Source of the DNA: an uncultured Bacillota bacterium
Lineage (GTDB): Bacteria; Bacillota; Clostridia; Christensenellales; UBA1242
Length of the DNA: 25,147 bases
NCBI GenBank assembly: GCA_947090235.1
Contig: CAMUNJ010000004.1
Location: 1-25,147, forward strand
Direction: 5' to 3'
The notes beneath the pieces were generated by a model, which did no database searches, was not told the origin of the DNA, and was given only the letters and a program-made list of their open reading frames with translations. Of the stretch, positions 1 to 8,638 are shown in pieces; the first letter of the stretch is position 1; the number at the start of each line of letters is the position of its first letter. The position numbers and the translations under genes were made by a program.

Positions 1-2298
1 AGGTGGCATTGTTAGGGATATCAAGTTTAACAAACCAGTATAAGTTAACACCATAACGCAAAGTGTGTCGATTTCTGCTTGTTCAAAAGATACAGGTTCA
101 CGCGATGCAAGCACAACGATAAGTAGTATACTTATAAACATTACTAATGCTCTTGGCAAGGCACGCTTCATAACTTGTGGAATAAAATTCCCTTTGATTT
201 GATTTGTATTTGGTTCAAATGTCAAAATAAATGATGGAATACCTATAATAAAGAATTCTAGTAAGAACATCATTCTTGGAGTGAATGGATATTTGAGTGA
301 AAAGATAAGTGTTGTTAAACTTAACAAAATTGCAAAGATTGTTTTCATAAGATACAGTGAAGAGGAATTTTGAACATTATTTACAACTTGGCGACCTTCT
401 TTTACAACTGCAGGTAGTGATGAGAAATTTGAATCTAATAATACTATTTTAGAAATATTTCTAGCAACTTCGCTTCCGTCAGCCATTGCAATAGAGCAAT
501 CAGCCTCTTTTAATGCGAGAGAATCGTTAACACCATCACCAGTCATAGAAACAACATTTCCTTTAGTTTTTAAGGCTTTTATAATTGTGTATTTTTGCTC
601 AGGAGTTACTCGTCCAAAAACTGTAAATTGATCTGCCATTTGTTCAACTTCTTTTAAACTAAAGTTTTCCAAACTAACAAATTTTTCGCTATCTCTAACG
701 CCAACGCGAGAGGCTATTTTAGAAACTGTTGCAGGGTCGTCACCAGAAATTATTTTTATAGCCACACCATTTTCTTTAAACCATCTTATTGTCTCAATAG
801 CGTCCTTTCTTATATGTTCTTCAAGAACAATCATTGCGATAACAGAAGATTTTTCGCCAGTTATATTTTCCTTAAATTCGCTTTTAAGTTCTGTTAAAGC
901 AACAACTCTAAGTCCTTTTGCTTGTGCCTCTTCAATAAACAATTTTTGTTCGGCAGTAAGTTTACATTTTATAAAAGTGGTTGCTCCTAAGAAATATATT
1001 TTGCCCTTTTCAAGTTCTGTAACAGAATGTTTACGCTCAGAAGAAAATTCAATAACATTTCTTGCAATTACTTTATCGTTTTTTCCAAACTCTTTGATAA
1101 GTGCATTGGAAGTTGCATTTATAGATTTTTGATTGAATAAAACACTTGATAAAATATTTTTTATGCTACTTTTTCTTTGTTTAGAAAAAGTCTTAAATTC
1201 TACAACATCCATTGTGCCATCTGTTATTGTTCCTGTTTTATCAAGACAAAGTACATTAGTTCTAGACAGCATTTCAATCGAGTAAAGGTCGCGTACTAAA
1301 GTCTTTTTCTTGGCAAGTTTAACAACTCCGACAGCGAGTGAAATTGTTATCAATAAAAACATTCCTGCGGGTATCATAGCAACCAGCGATCCGCTTGTAC
1401 TTGTGATAACTTCGTTTATATCTGTGCCAGGCATATTGTATTCTTTCCAAAAGGTTAATGCTCCTATTGGGATGAGTGCAATGCCAATATATTTTATAAG
1501 ACGATTTATATCTTTAAAGAGGTTGCTTTGAGGTGCTTTGAATTCTCTTGCTTTAGCAGCAACTTGAAACATATAGTTTTCTTTTCCCACTTTGTCTACT
1601 CTTGCATAACAACATCCAGAAACTATATATGATCCAGAAAGCAGGGTGTCGCCTGAATGTTTGGCTATAGAGTTTGATTCGCCAGTAAGTAGACTTTCAT
1701 TAACTTCAACTTTTCCATCAATCAAAATACAATCGGCAGGAATTTGATTTCCGTTATTCAATATTATGATATCATCTAATACAAGATTTTCTGAGTTTAC
1801 ATCACATTCTTGTCCATCTCGCACAACTCTCACATGAGGCATGGTTTGCAAAGATAATCTTTCAACAGTCACTTTAGCTCGAATTTCTTGTATGATTGCT
1901 ATTGCAGTATTGGTGAGAACAACAAATACAAATAATAAATCCTTGTATGCTCCAACACAACAAAGAGCAATTGCAATGCCAAGCCAAATCATATTAAAAA
2001 AGGTGAAAATATTTTTGCAGAAAATAGAAAGATATGATTTTGATGTTTTGATTTTAGTATTGTTAACTTGATTTGCTAAAATTCTTGTATCAATTTGTTC
2101 TTTAGTTAGTCCTTGCTGAAAGTCTGGATTTAATCTAACAACTGGTTTAGAAATTTCAACTTTGTCTTTTTTAGTGAAAGGGTTAAAATCTTTTAAAGTT
2201 AATTTCTTTTTAATTTTATTGCAAAAAACATGGGCTTGATTTATTTTTAGTCCATTTATCTTCTTTTTTAAGATTGGTATTGTTTTTATTTCTTTCAT
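1..2298 (-). CDS. Cation-transporting P-type ATPase (CtpE-like), 3' end beyond window
   Basis: This is an ATP-driven cation pump of the inner membrane; 766 codons are open with no stop before the left edge, so only the last part of the C-terminal membrane region is missing. The actuator motif TGES is near residue 204, the phosphorylation motif DKTGT has its Asp at 353, and the hinge motif MTGDGVND is near 585-592. The membrane segment before DKTGT reads MIPAGM, and the late segment contains LLEFF and GIPSF followed by an EPN, a combination I associate with the CtpE-type branch (CtpE is linked to calcium in mycobacteria). There is no N-terminal metal-binding CxxC, which argues against a copper or heavy-metal pump. 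The ion itself is not readable from the sequence. No ribosome site precedes the ATG at 2298, but a promoter lies directly upstream, so the mRNA may be leaderless. The gene is divergent from cca. Confidence 0.93.
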   Translation of the reverse strand, partial: MKEIKTIPILKKKINGLKINQAHVFCNKIKKKLTLKDFNPFTKKDKVEISKPVVRLNPDFQQGLTKEQIDTRILANQVNNTKIKTSKSYLSIFCKNIFTFFNMIWLGIAIALCCVGAYKDLLFVFVVLTNTAIAIIQEIRAKVTVERLSLQTMPHVRVVRDGQECDVNSENLVLDDIIILNNGNQIPADCILIDGKVEVNESLLTGESNSIAKHSGDTLLSGSYIVSGCCYARVDKVGKENYMFQVAAKAREFKAPQSNLFKDINRLIKYIGIALIPIGALTFWKEYNMPGTDINEVITSTSGSLVAMIPAGMFLLITISLAVGVVKLAKKKTLVRDLYSIEMLSRTNVLCLDKTGTITDGTMDVVEFKTFSKQRKSSIKNILSSVLFNQKSINATSNALIKEFGKNDKVIARNVIEFSSERKHSVTELEKGKIYFLGATTFIKCKLTAEQKLFIEEAQAKGLRVVALTELKSEFKENITGEKSSVIAMIVLEEHIRKDAIETIRWFKENGVAIKIISGDDPATVSKIASRVGVRDSEKFVSLENFSLKEVEQMADQFTVFGRVTPEQKYTIIKALKTKGNVVSMTGDGVNDSLALKEADCSIAMADGSEVARNISKIVLLDSNFSSLPAVVKEGRQVVNNVQNSSSLYLMKTIFAILLSLTTLIFSLKYPFTPRMMFLLEFFIIGIPSFILTFEPNTNQIKGNFIPQVMKRALPRALVMFISILLIVVLASREPVSFEQAEIDTLCVMVLTYTGLLNLISLTMPP

Positions 2299-2306
2299 TT
2301 TATTAT

Positions 2307-2335
2307 AGTATATAAATTTTCACAATAAAAGTCAA
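2307..2335 (-). promoter_or_regulatory. Sigma-A-type promoter of the P-type ATPase
   Basis: On the minus strand TTGACT (2335-2330) is followed by a 17-base spacer and TATACT (2312-2307). Only 8 bases separate the -10 box from the ATG at 2298, and there is no Shine-Dalgarno sequence between them. A start site about 7 bases after the -10 box would give a leader of 0-2 bases. Confidence 0.6.
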
Positions 2336-2354
2336 TTTATTGTATGCTAAAAAG

Positions 2355-2383
2355 TTGACATATCCAACAAAAATAATTATTCT
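2355..2383 (+). promoter_or_regulatory. Sigma-A-type promoter of cca
   Basis: TTGACA (2355-2360), a 17-base spacer and TATTCT (2378-2383). Transcription would begin near 2390, giving a roughly 15-base leader that holds the ribosome site AAAGGTGG. It is back to back with the ATPase promoter, with the two -35 boxes 19 bases apart. Confidence 0.65.
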
Positions 2384-2404
2384 TTATATATAAAGGTGGG
2401 TTTT

Positions 2405-3640
2405 ATGCAGTTTAAAATTCCTGAATCATTAAAAAAGTTATCAAAAATTCTTCACAACAATCTTTATATTGTAGGTGGATTTGTTCGTAATAGCATTATG
2501 GGGCTTACTACTGACGATATAGACATTTGTAGTGATATCACTCTTGACAATTTACAAGTGCTTTTATCTCAAACTCCTTTTGATGTTAAAGTAAAAAGCA
2601 AGACTCTTGGCACAGCAATTATTTCCATAAAAGACCAAAAGTATGAATATTCTTGTTTTAGAAAGGAAGTTTATGCAGATGATGGCAGTCATGTTCCAAT
2701 CTCAGTTGAGTTTATAAAAGAGCCAAGAGAGGATGCTGTTCGTCGTGATTTTACCATCAATGCTCTTTATTATGATATTGCTAAAGATGAAATTTTAGAC
2801 TTTTATACTGGGATTGAAGATATAAATAAAAAAATCTTGAGGACGGTTGAAAATCCAGAATTTGTGCTTGCTAATGATGGCGTTCGAATTTTGCGTCTTT
2901 TTAGATTTCAGTCTGAACTTGGCTTTAAGATTGAAAAAGAAACTTTAATGACTGCTATCAAGTATGCAAGTAATGTGAAAGCGTTGAATGGTGAAAGGGT
3001 AGTGAATGAAATGCAAGGAATTTTGCATAGTTCTCAACGCTATCCTGGTCATAGTAAAAATAATGCTTTTATGAAATCTTTTAAAATTTTTAATAAATTT
3101 GGGCTTTGGACTTGTTTTGGAATAGATGTGCCAAAAATAAAATTGAAAATGGTAAAAAAAGCAGAACATAAAACACAAGGTTTTTTAGTTGATTTAGTTG
3201 ATACTGTAAATCCTATTTCTGTTTCATATTATCTTCAACACTTTTTGTCTAATCTTGGACTTAATAAAAAAGTTATGCTAAATCTAATTAATATTTTATC
3301 AGGATATTATGATGCTCTAAATGGCCTAGATAATAAAAGTTATTTCTTTAAATATTTTGAAAATTTTGCCACAATTCATAAATTGCTAATCCATAAATCT
3401 TCTTTTTTGGCTTCTAAGTATGAGTTTTTCTATAGATATATCATAAGCCATAAGTTAGTGATTCAGGCAAAGGATTTAAAGATAAATGGAGACGACATAA
3501 AAAAAGTTGCTCCAAATATAGAGCCTAAGCGATACAAGGCAATTATCAACAGTCTTTTGAGCGATGTGTTTGACGGCAAAATTCAAAACGAAAAGAAAGA
3601 TCTTTTAAAGGCTTTAGAGAACAAATTGAAATATTTATAA
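2405..3640 (+). CDS. cca: CCA tRNA nucleotidyltransferase (class II)
   Basis: This cytoplasmic enzyme adds or repairs the CCA end of tRNAs using CTP and ATP. The nucleotidyltransferase head shows GGFVRNS near residue 23, the metal-binding DxD within DDIDICSD near 37, and the conserved RRDFTINALYYD near 111-122. The head is followed by the RNA- and nucleotide-binding neck (FVLANDGVRILRLFRF) and a diverged helical C-terminal part. At 411 residues it is close to the usual length. An in-frame GTG at 2396 is possible, but the site AAAGGTGG (2392-2399) is spaced correctly for the ATG at 2405, so I chose that. A polyA polymerase has the same head and cannot be fully excluded, but no second copy is visible and CCA enzymes are usual in this group. 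Confidence 0.9.
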   Translation: MQFKIPESLKKLSKILHNNLYIVGGFVRNSIMGLTTDDIDICSDITLDNLQVLLSQTPFDVKVKSKTLGTAIISIKDQKYEYSCFRKEVYADDGSHVPISVEFIKEPREDAVRRDFTINALYYDIAKDEILDFYTGIEDINKKILRTVENPEFVLANDGVRILRLFRFQSELGFKIEKETLMTAIKYASNVKALNGERVVNEMQGILHSSQRYPGHSKNNAFMKSFKIFNKFGLWTCFGIDVPKIKLKMVKKAEHKTQGFLVDLVDTVNPISVSYYLQHFLSNLGLNKKVMLNLINILSGYYDALNGLDNKSYFFKYFENFATIHKLLIHKSSFLASKYEFFYRYIISHKLVIQAKDLKINGDDIKKVAPNIEPKRYKAIINSLLSDVFDGKIQNEKKDLLKALENKLKYL

Positions 3641-3665
3641 AGAGATAATTTTATCTCTTTTTTAT
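3639..3665 (+). terminator. Rho-independent terminator after cca
   Basis: A short hairpin AAAGAGATA / TATCTCTTT with a 4-base loop is followed by a T-run. It begins within the last codon of cca. Confidence 0.65.
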
Positions 3666-3668
3666 TAC

Positions 3669-3698
3669 ACATAAAAACAACTTTTTTTAACATACTAA
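3669..3698 (+). promoter_or_regulatory. Possible sigma-E-type promoter of the VanW gene
   Basis: ACATAAA (3669-3675), a 15-base gap and CATACTAA (3691-3698). The second box matches six of eight positions of the Bacillus sigma-E -10 consensus CATACAnT. No good sigma-A pair is seen here. The same ACATAAA plus CATA arrangement is found before spoIIID. Confidence 0.3.
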
Positions 3699-3712
3699 TT
3701 TTAGAGGTTTTT

Positions 3713-5311
3713 ATGAATAAAGAGAAAAAAGCATCTAAAACAGATAAAAATATAGAAAAAAAGCAAAATAATAAAGAAAACAAAGATAAAAAACCTTCAA
3801 AAGCCAAAAAGCATATTGGGTTACTTTGGCTTATGGGAGTTTCTTTTGTTTGTGTTGGTTTACTTTTATTTTGTCAATTTTATTTTGGTGATACTGTCAA
3901 TGAGAACACAGTTTTTTATGATGGAACAACTATAAATGGAATAGATGTTTCGGGATTAAATCAAAAACAGGCAGAAAATGTGGTTGGTGCAAAGATGCTT
4001 GATACCTTGGATGAAGTTTCTTTAACTTTGAAGTATGAAGATAGAGTTTGGAAATTTTCTGGAAATGATTTTGAAGTCAATGTTAATATTGGTGAACAAT
4101 TACAAGAAGTTATGAGTTATGGTCGTGAGGGGAATATTTTTGAAAAAACTCGTCTTGCAAATAAAATCAAAAAAGAGGGACTCGATTATAATATTTCTTA
4201 CACAAAATTATTGGCTGGATTAGATAATAAGATAGAGGAATTGGCAGGAGAGATAAATTCGCAAGGAGAATTTTCTAACATAGAATTTAATCCAGAACAA
4301 GAAGTTATGTTTATTATACAAGAAAGTAAAAATGGGGTTGAAGTTGATAAGCAAGAGTTGATTTCTAGACTTGATAAAGCCTTTGCAATGTCTAAACAAG
4401 TGGAAATTGAGATTCCTGTTGTCCCAGTTTTACCTGAAGGTGAAAAAGAAGATTTAGTTTTAGATATCTCAATGCGTTCTCAATTTACAACCGACTATTC
4501 AACTTCTTCAGTGGCAAGAAAAAGCAATGTTAAACTTGCTCTTTCCAAGTTTAATGGCATGATTGTTGAGCCTAATCAAGAGATATCTTTTAATCAAACA
4601 ACAGGTGCAAGAAGCGAAGAGAATGGTTATTTAAAAGCCAATATTATAAATAATGGCGTATTTGTGGAAGGAAGTGGAGGGGGAGTTTGTCAGGCTTCTA
4701 CAACTTTATATAATGCTCTTGTACTTAGCGATATAGAAATTTTGGAAGTACATCATCATTCTCTCCCAGTGTCGTATGTCCCACTTTCTTCCGATGCAAT
4801 GGTTAGTGAGGGATTTGCAGATTTAATATTTAAAAATACAACCGACGCACCTATTTACATTAAAACATTCTGCGATGATAAAACAGCAAATGTACAAATC
4901 TTTGGAGTTGGAAATAAAGAGGGCGAAACAAGAAAAATTAGAAGCGAATTGGTTGAAATAATTGCACATAATGGCGATAAAATTGTGGAAGATGTTGCAG
5001 GCGAATATTCATCTCAAGTTTTATATAAAGGTGAATATACTCGAGTTAAGTATCCAAAAGAGGGGTATGAAACAAAGGCATACTTACAATATTATTTGAA
5101 TGGAGAACTTGTAAAGGAAAAAGAAATAAGGCACGATTATTATTGGCCACAAGATGGTGTAGTAGTTGAAGGTCATGAAAAGATTGGCTATGGAATGACT
5201 ATCCCAGAAAGCGATGTTAAACTAATTCCAGCACAAAAGGTGACAGATACACATCTACAAAATGTACGCAATAAGTTTAAAACAACTTATCCAAATGCCT
5301 ATGAAGCATAA
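3713..5311 (+). CDS. VanW-family membrane-anchored cell-wall protein
   Basis: The product has a Lys/Glu-rich cytoplasmic head (residues 1-33), one membrane segment (about 34-58), and a large outer part. The outer part begins with a putative peptidoglycan-binding module (YDGTTINGIDVSGL, about 68-190). It continues with the VanW domain (about 265-395), which carries GSGGGVCQASTTLYNAL near 319-335 and the HHHSLPVSYVP stretch. It ends in a G5-like beta region (about 405-490). This order is common in Clostridia. VanW was first noted in vancomycin-resistance clusters, but there are no van genes here and the biochemical role of the domain is unknown, so no resistance should be inferred. The start is set by AGAGGT before ATG. 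A possible sigma-E-type promoter suggests expression in the mother cell. The gene is closed by a terminator shared with the convergent VTT gene. Confidence 0.88.
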   Translation: MNKEKKASKTDKNIEKKQNNKENKDKKPSKAKKHIGLLWLMGVSFVCVGLLLFCQFYFGDTVNENTVFYDGTTINGIDVSGLNQKQAENVVGAKMLDTLDEVSLTLKYEDRVWKFSGNDFEVNVNIGEQLQEVMSYGREGNIFEKTRLANKIKKEGLDYNISYTKLLAGLDNKIEELAGEINSQGEFSNIEFNPEQEVMFIIQESKNGVEVDKQELISRLDKAFAMSKQVEIEIPVVPVLPEGEKEDLVLDISMRSQFTTDYSTSSVARKSNVKLALSKFNGMIVEPNQEISFNQTTGARSEENGYLKANIINNGVFVEGSGGGVCQASTTLYNALVLSDIEILEVHHHSLPVSYVPLSSDAMVSEGFADLIFKNTTDAPIYIKTFCDDKTANVQIFGVGNKEGETRKIRSELVEIIAHNGDKIVEDVAGEYSSQVLYKGEYTRVKYPKEGYETKAYLQYYLNGELVKEKEIRHDYYWPQDGVVVEGHEKIGYGMTIPESDVKLIPAQKVTDTHLQNVRNKFKTTYPNAYEA

Positions 5312-5314
5312 AAT

Positions 5315-5346
5315 AAAAATATCATCCTGTATGGGTGATATTTTTT
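5315..5346. terminator. Bidirectional terminator between VanW and VTT genes
   Basis: A 13-base stem (AAAAATATCATCC with GGGTGATATTTTT, one G-T pair) and a 5-base loop, flanked by A- and T-runs. It serves the plus-strand gene ending at 5311 and the minus-strand gene ending at 5345. Confidence 0.75.
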
Positions 5347-6067
5347 AATTGTTTATTTTGCGTTTAAATAATTTGCCTATAAAATTTTCTATTTGAGTTT
5401 TATATTTTGTTGTCAGTATGATAAGTGCTAGTGCTACAATAATTATAACAGCCCAAACTATAAGTCCCCATCCATGATAGGGGATTATTTCGCCACTTGA
5501 AAAGTATGCAGTTGTAATTATTCCAACTGGGCGTGTTAAAAACTGGGTTACAACAAAAAAAGTCCAACTCATATTTGTTATTCCAGCAACTAAACATAAA
5601 ACATCATCAGGGAAAAAGGGTAGAAGCATCATTATCACATAACTATATTTTCCGTTATCTAAGAACTTTACCCATTTATCACAGGTTTCTTTGCCAACCA
5701 TATATATAACCAGTTTTTTACCAAAAGATTTTCCAAGATAAAAGGCTAGAGCAGAGCCTAGAAGAATACCGGCAAGTGAAAGTAGAGAAGCCTGCAAAGG
5801 TCCATAAACTAAAGTGCCTGCAATAACAACCATAGATGCAGGAAGAGGAACAAATGTCACCTGTAAAAATTGTAGTAAAACAAACATTGCCCGACCATAA
5901 AAACCCATATTTAAAATTAAATTTTTAATTTTTTCTGCAGAATTAACATATTCCCATAACCCTGTCCATACAAGGATGGCATAAGTTCCACCCAAAAATA
6001 AAGCCAAGCCTAGCAAAACAATCAAAATATGTAATATTTTTTTCTTTTTGGAAAGGGTTTTGTCCAT
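5345..6067 (-). CDS. VTT-domain (TVP38/TMEM64, DedA superfamily) membrane protein
   Basis: The 240-residue protein has an N-terminal membrane helix (about 10-32) and then the VTT core. The core carries FVPLPASMVVIAGTLVYGP and GSALAFYLGKSFGKK, with its re-entrant glycine- and proline-rich loops, and later FFPDDVLCLVAGI. A final helix and a basic tail follow. DedA-type VTT proteins are known in some bacteria to recycle undecaprenyl phosphate or move other lipids across the membrane; the substrate here cannot be assigned. No ribosome site precedes the ATG at 6067, while a perfect TATAAT ends six bases before it, so the transcript may be leaderless. The small LysM gene lies upstream in the same direction, 39 bases away. 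Confidence 0.88.
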   Translation of the reverse strand: MDKTLSKKKKILHILIVLLGLALFLGGTYAILVWTGLWEYVNSAEKIKNLILNMGFYGRAMFVLLQFLQVTFVPLPASMVVIAGTLVYGPLQASLLSLAGILLGSALAFYLGKSFGKKLVIYMVGKETCDKWVKFLDNGKYSYVIMMLLPFFPDDVLCLVAGITNMSWTFFVVTQFLTRPVGIITTAYFSSGEIIPYHGWGLIVWAVIIIVALALIILTTKYKTQIENFIGKLFKRKINN

Positions 6068-6073
6068 AAGTTT

Positions 6074-6079
6074 ATTATA
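6074..6079 (-). promoter_or_regulatory. -10 box placed six bases before the VTT start codon
   Basis: On the minus strand TATAAT (6079-6074) is separated from ATG (6067-6065) by AAACTT. The expected -35 position (6102-6097, AGAGTA) is poor, so this is weaker than the other leaderless cases. No Shine-Dalgarno sequence is present. Confidence 0.4.
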
Positions 6080-6106
6080 AGTTATTTTTTTATTTTTACT
6101 CTTTAT

Positions 6107-6265
6107 TTATCTTGGAATATACAAAACAAATCCCTTTCTAATATTTTTAGGAGTGATATTATTTACAAGCAATATTGTAGTTGGATTTACTTCAAATTTT
6201 TCTGCAATTGAATTGAGACTTTCGCCTTCCCTTATAACATAGAGTTCTGAATTTATTAATTTCAT
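6107..6265 (-). CDS. Single-LysM mini-protein (52 residues)
   Basis: A short minus-strand gene fills the gap between the VTT and SpoVB-like genes. Its 52 residues are almost exactly one LysM fold: YVIREGESLNSIAEKF, then VNPTTILLVNN and a closing KGFVLYIP. LysM binds N-acetylglucosamine-containing glycans such as peptidoglycan. There is no signal peptide, membrane segment or attached enzyme, so it either stays in the cytoplasm or mother cell, leaves by an unusual route, or works as a partner of another protein. A good AAGGAG lies eight bases before the ATG, and the frame ends in TAA at 6107, which supports a real gene and not a remnant. Confidence 0.72.
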   Translation of the reverse strand: MKLINSELYVIREGESLNSIAEKFEVNPTTILLVNNITPKNIRKGFVLYIPR

Positions 6266-6343
6266 GGATATCTCCTTAATCTTTTTCTCAATTATATTGT
6301 ATTAAACTGCTTTTTACTTTAATACATTATTTTAGGAGTTGCC

Positions 6344-7876
6344 ATGAAGTCATTATTTAAAACCGTTGCTCTTATAACTTTTTTTTCTATATTAACTAGA
6401 ATTATAGGGTTCTTTTTTAGAATCTATCTTTCTCGTACTATTGGAGCAGAAGGGCTAGGGATGTATCAAGTGGCTTTTTCTGTATTTATGGTTTTGCTTA
6501 CCATGGTTTCTAGCGGTATACCTTTGATTATTTCTCGTTTAAGTGCTGGTTATCGAGTTAAGAAAGATGGCAAAAGCGAGGGAGCATTAGTTTCAACTGC
6601 TTTAATTTTTGGACTAGTTATTTCTGTTGTTATCTGTCTTGTTGTTTATTTATTCAAAAATCTTTTTGCCGGTCTGTTTACCGATCATAGATGTATAGAA
6701 ATTTTGATTGTGCTTATTCCATCACTTGTCACTAGTTCAGTTTATTGTGTGTTTAGAGGTGCTTTATGGGGACAAGGTAATTATTTTGCACTTTGCATAA
6801 GTGAACTTTATGAACAAGTTTTGAGAATATTTATCTGTGTTTTGATTGTTGGCTCTTCGCTATCTGCAATAGAAAATGCTTTGAATGTGGCTTGGAGTTT
6901 AACTTTTGCTTGCATTGGATCTATGGTTTTTGTTATGTTGTTGTTTTTCTATTATGGAGGAAAACTTAAAAAGCCATCTAAGCGAGTTTTTAAACCTTTA
7001 TTTAAAGAAAGTTTGCCAATAACTGGAATAAGAGTTGCTGGAAGTTTTATTCAACCTTTAGTTGGTCTTATTATTCCTGCAAGACTTATTTCTATAGGAT
7101 ATACAAGTAGCCAAGCAATGTCTTTATATGGTGTGGCAGTTGGAATGACGCTTCCATTATTATTTGTTCCAACAACAATAATAGGCTCACTTTCTACTGC
7201 TTTAATCCCTGATATTTCTACTGCTTTGGCTAAGAATGACACAAATTATATTCAGTCGCGTGCAAGAACATCTATACTTTTTGCAATATTTGTTTCTGCA
7301 CTTTTTATCCCGGCCTATATGGGAGTTGGCGAACTTGCTGGATTATTTTTATATGACAATGTTTTGAGTGGAACTCTTCTACAAGCGGCTGCTTGGATTA
7401 TGCTTCCTATGGGAATAACAAACATTTCTTCGGCACTTTTAAATTCTTTAGGTCTAGAGGTAAAGAGTTTTATTAATTATGTTATCGGTGCAGTTTTTAT
7501 GTTTATAGCAATGTGGTTTTTGCCAGGATTGATTGGAATTAATGCTCTTGTTTGGGGGATGGGGATAAGTTTTGTTGTAACGGCTTTATTAAATATTAGA
7601 ATGATAAAGAAAAAAACAAAAATTAAACTTAAATTATTTAAACCTTTATTTATTCTTTCATTATTAATAGTACCTTCTGCTGCCTTATCTTCTTTTGTCA
7701 CTTCGCTTTGCAACAATTTCTTTCCATCATTTATTTCAATTTGCTTGGGTGGCGGAATTGCAGTTTTAAGTTTTGTTATGCTGTGTGCAGTATTCAATGT
7801 TGTAGATATTCAATTTTTCTGGAATATGACTAAAAAGAAATTTACAAGAAAAACAAAAGTTCAAGCCAAAACTTAA
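6344..7876 (+). CDS. spoVB: SpoVB-like lipid-linked oligosaccharide flippase (MOP/MurJ superfamily)
   Basis: This integral membrane protein of 510 residues has about 14 hydrophobic segments and belongs to the MOP exporter superfamily. The N-terminus (RIIGFFFRIYLSRTIGAEG, then GLGMYQVAFS and GIPLIISRLSAGY) and the middle (CVFRGALWGQGNYF, SELYEQVLRI) are typical of SpoVB/YtgP/MurJ-type proteins. In spore formers SpoVB is needed for the spore cortex, presumably by flipping lipid II in the mother cell. A general MurJ-type role in growth is the alternative. The start is fixed by TAGGAG before ATG. AATACATT (6321-6328) matches seven of eight positions of the sigma-E -10 consensus, but I see no matching -35 box at normal spacing, so sigma-E control is only suggested. 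The yetF-like gene follows after 48 bases. Confidence 0.75.
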   Translation: MKSLFKTVALITFFSILTRIIGFFFRIYLSRTIGAEGLGMYQVAFSVFMVLLTMVSSGIPLIISRLSAGYRVKKDGKSEGALVSTALIFGLVISVVICLVVYLFKNLFAGLFTDHRCIEILIVLIPSLVTSSVYCVFRGALWGQGNYFALCISELYEQVLRIFICVLIVGSSLSAIENALNVAWSLTFACIGSMVFVMLLFFYYGGKLKKPSKRVFKPLFKESLPITGIRVAGSFIQPLVGLIIPARLISIGYTSSQAMSLYGVAVGMTLPLLFVPTTIIGSLSTALIPDISTALAKNDTNYIQSRARTSILFAIFVSALFIPAYMGVGELAGLFLYDNVLSGTLLQAAAWIMLPMGITNISSALLNSLGLEVKSFINYVIGAVFMFIAMWFLPGLIGINALVWGMGISFVVTALLNIRMIKKKTKIKLKLFKPLFILSLLIVPSAALSSFVTSLCNNFFPSFISICLGGGIAVLSFVMLCAVFNVVDIQFFWNMTKKKFTRKTKVQAKT

Positions 7877-7924
7877 TTATGGTATATTAGGAATAACTTT
7901 TTAAAAATTGTTTAATCTAAAGAT

Positions 7925-8638
7925 ATGGTCACAATAGTTTTAAGAGCAATAATCATTTATTTGATAGTATTATTAATTTTTAGAATTATGGGCAAAAGGC
8001 AGATTGGTCAAATGCAACCTTTTGAACTTGTTTTGACATTAATTATTGCCGATCTTGCTACTATTCCTATGGCAGAAGTAAGCGTTCCTGTGCTTCATGG
8101 CGTTGTCCCATTACTAACGCTTACTATTTTGCATTTCATATTAACACTTATATCTAAAAATAGTACTAAGTTCTCCAAATTTATTTCTGGAAAACCAGTT
8201 ATAATTATCAATCCAAAGGGGATAGATTACAACGCAATAAAAATGCTAAATCTTTCTATTGACGATATTTTAGCAGCACTTAGAAATTGTGGATATTTTT
8301 CTATTTCACAAGTTCAATATGCAATTATGGAGACAAATGGCAAAATCTCGGTTATGCCTAAAGCAGAGTTTGCTCCAACTACCAATGGAGATATGAATAC
8401 TGGGGCTAAAGAAAGTTTTGTTCCTATTACACTTATTAGTGAAGGGAAATATATGGAAGATAACATATCTTTGGCAGGTATAAGCAAGGAAAAGATAAAC
8501 AATATTATAAAAGAAAAAGGTAGCAAAAGTTTTAAAGATGTTTTACTTTTGACAATAGATAAAAATGGTGAAACATATTTTCAACCTAAAAAAGGTGAAG
8601 CGGTTTGTTTTACAAGCGGGGTGATGACAAATGAATAA
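7925..8638 (+). CDS. YetF/YrbG-family (DUF421) membrane protein
   Basis: The 237-residue protein has three N-terminal membrane helices (about 3-22, 35-52, 58-78). The family signature FRIMGKRQIGQMQPFELVLTL is at the start, and the soluble domain contains GKPVIIINPKGIDYNAIK and DILAALRNCGYFSISQVQYA. DUF421 proteins are widespread in spore formers and some affect germination or spores, but no activity is established. The gene overlaps the following DUF4363 gene by eight bases, a pairing I recognise from other Clostridia, so the two are probably translated together and may form a complex. No clear ribosome site precedes the ATG. TAATCT (7913-7918) ends six bases before it, as in the leaderless genes of this window, but without a good -35 box. 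Confidence 0.88.
   Translation: MVTIVLRAIIIYLIVLLIFRIMGKRQIGQMQPFELVLTLIIADLATIPMAEVSVPVLHGVVPLLTLTILHFILTLISKNSTKFSKFISGKPVIIINPKGIDYNAIKMLNLSIDDILAALRNCGYFSISQVQYAIMETNGKISVMPKAEFAPTTNGDMNTGAKESFVPITLISEGKYMEDNISLAGISKEKINNIIKEKGSKSFKDVLLLTIDKNGETYFQPKKGEAVCFTSGVMTNE

Noticed and set aside
2396..2404. GTG at 2396 as start of cca
   Set aside because: It lies inside the ribosome site AAAGGTGG; the ATG at 2405 is correctly spaced from it.
3713..5311. Vancomycin-resistance function for the VanW protein
   Set aside because: VanW domains are common in Clostridia without resistance, and no vanHAX, vanRS or ligase genes are present.
6292..6328. Complete sigma-E promoter before the SpoVB-like gene
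   Set aside because: TTATATT (6292-6298) and AATACATT (6321-6328) each match well, but they are 22 bases apart where about 14 is expected.
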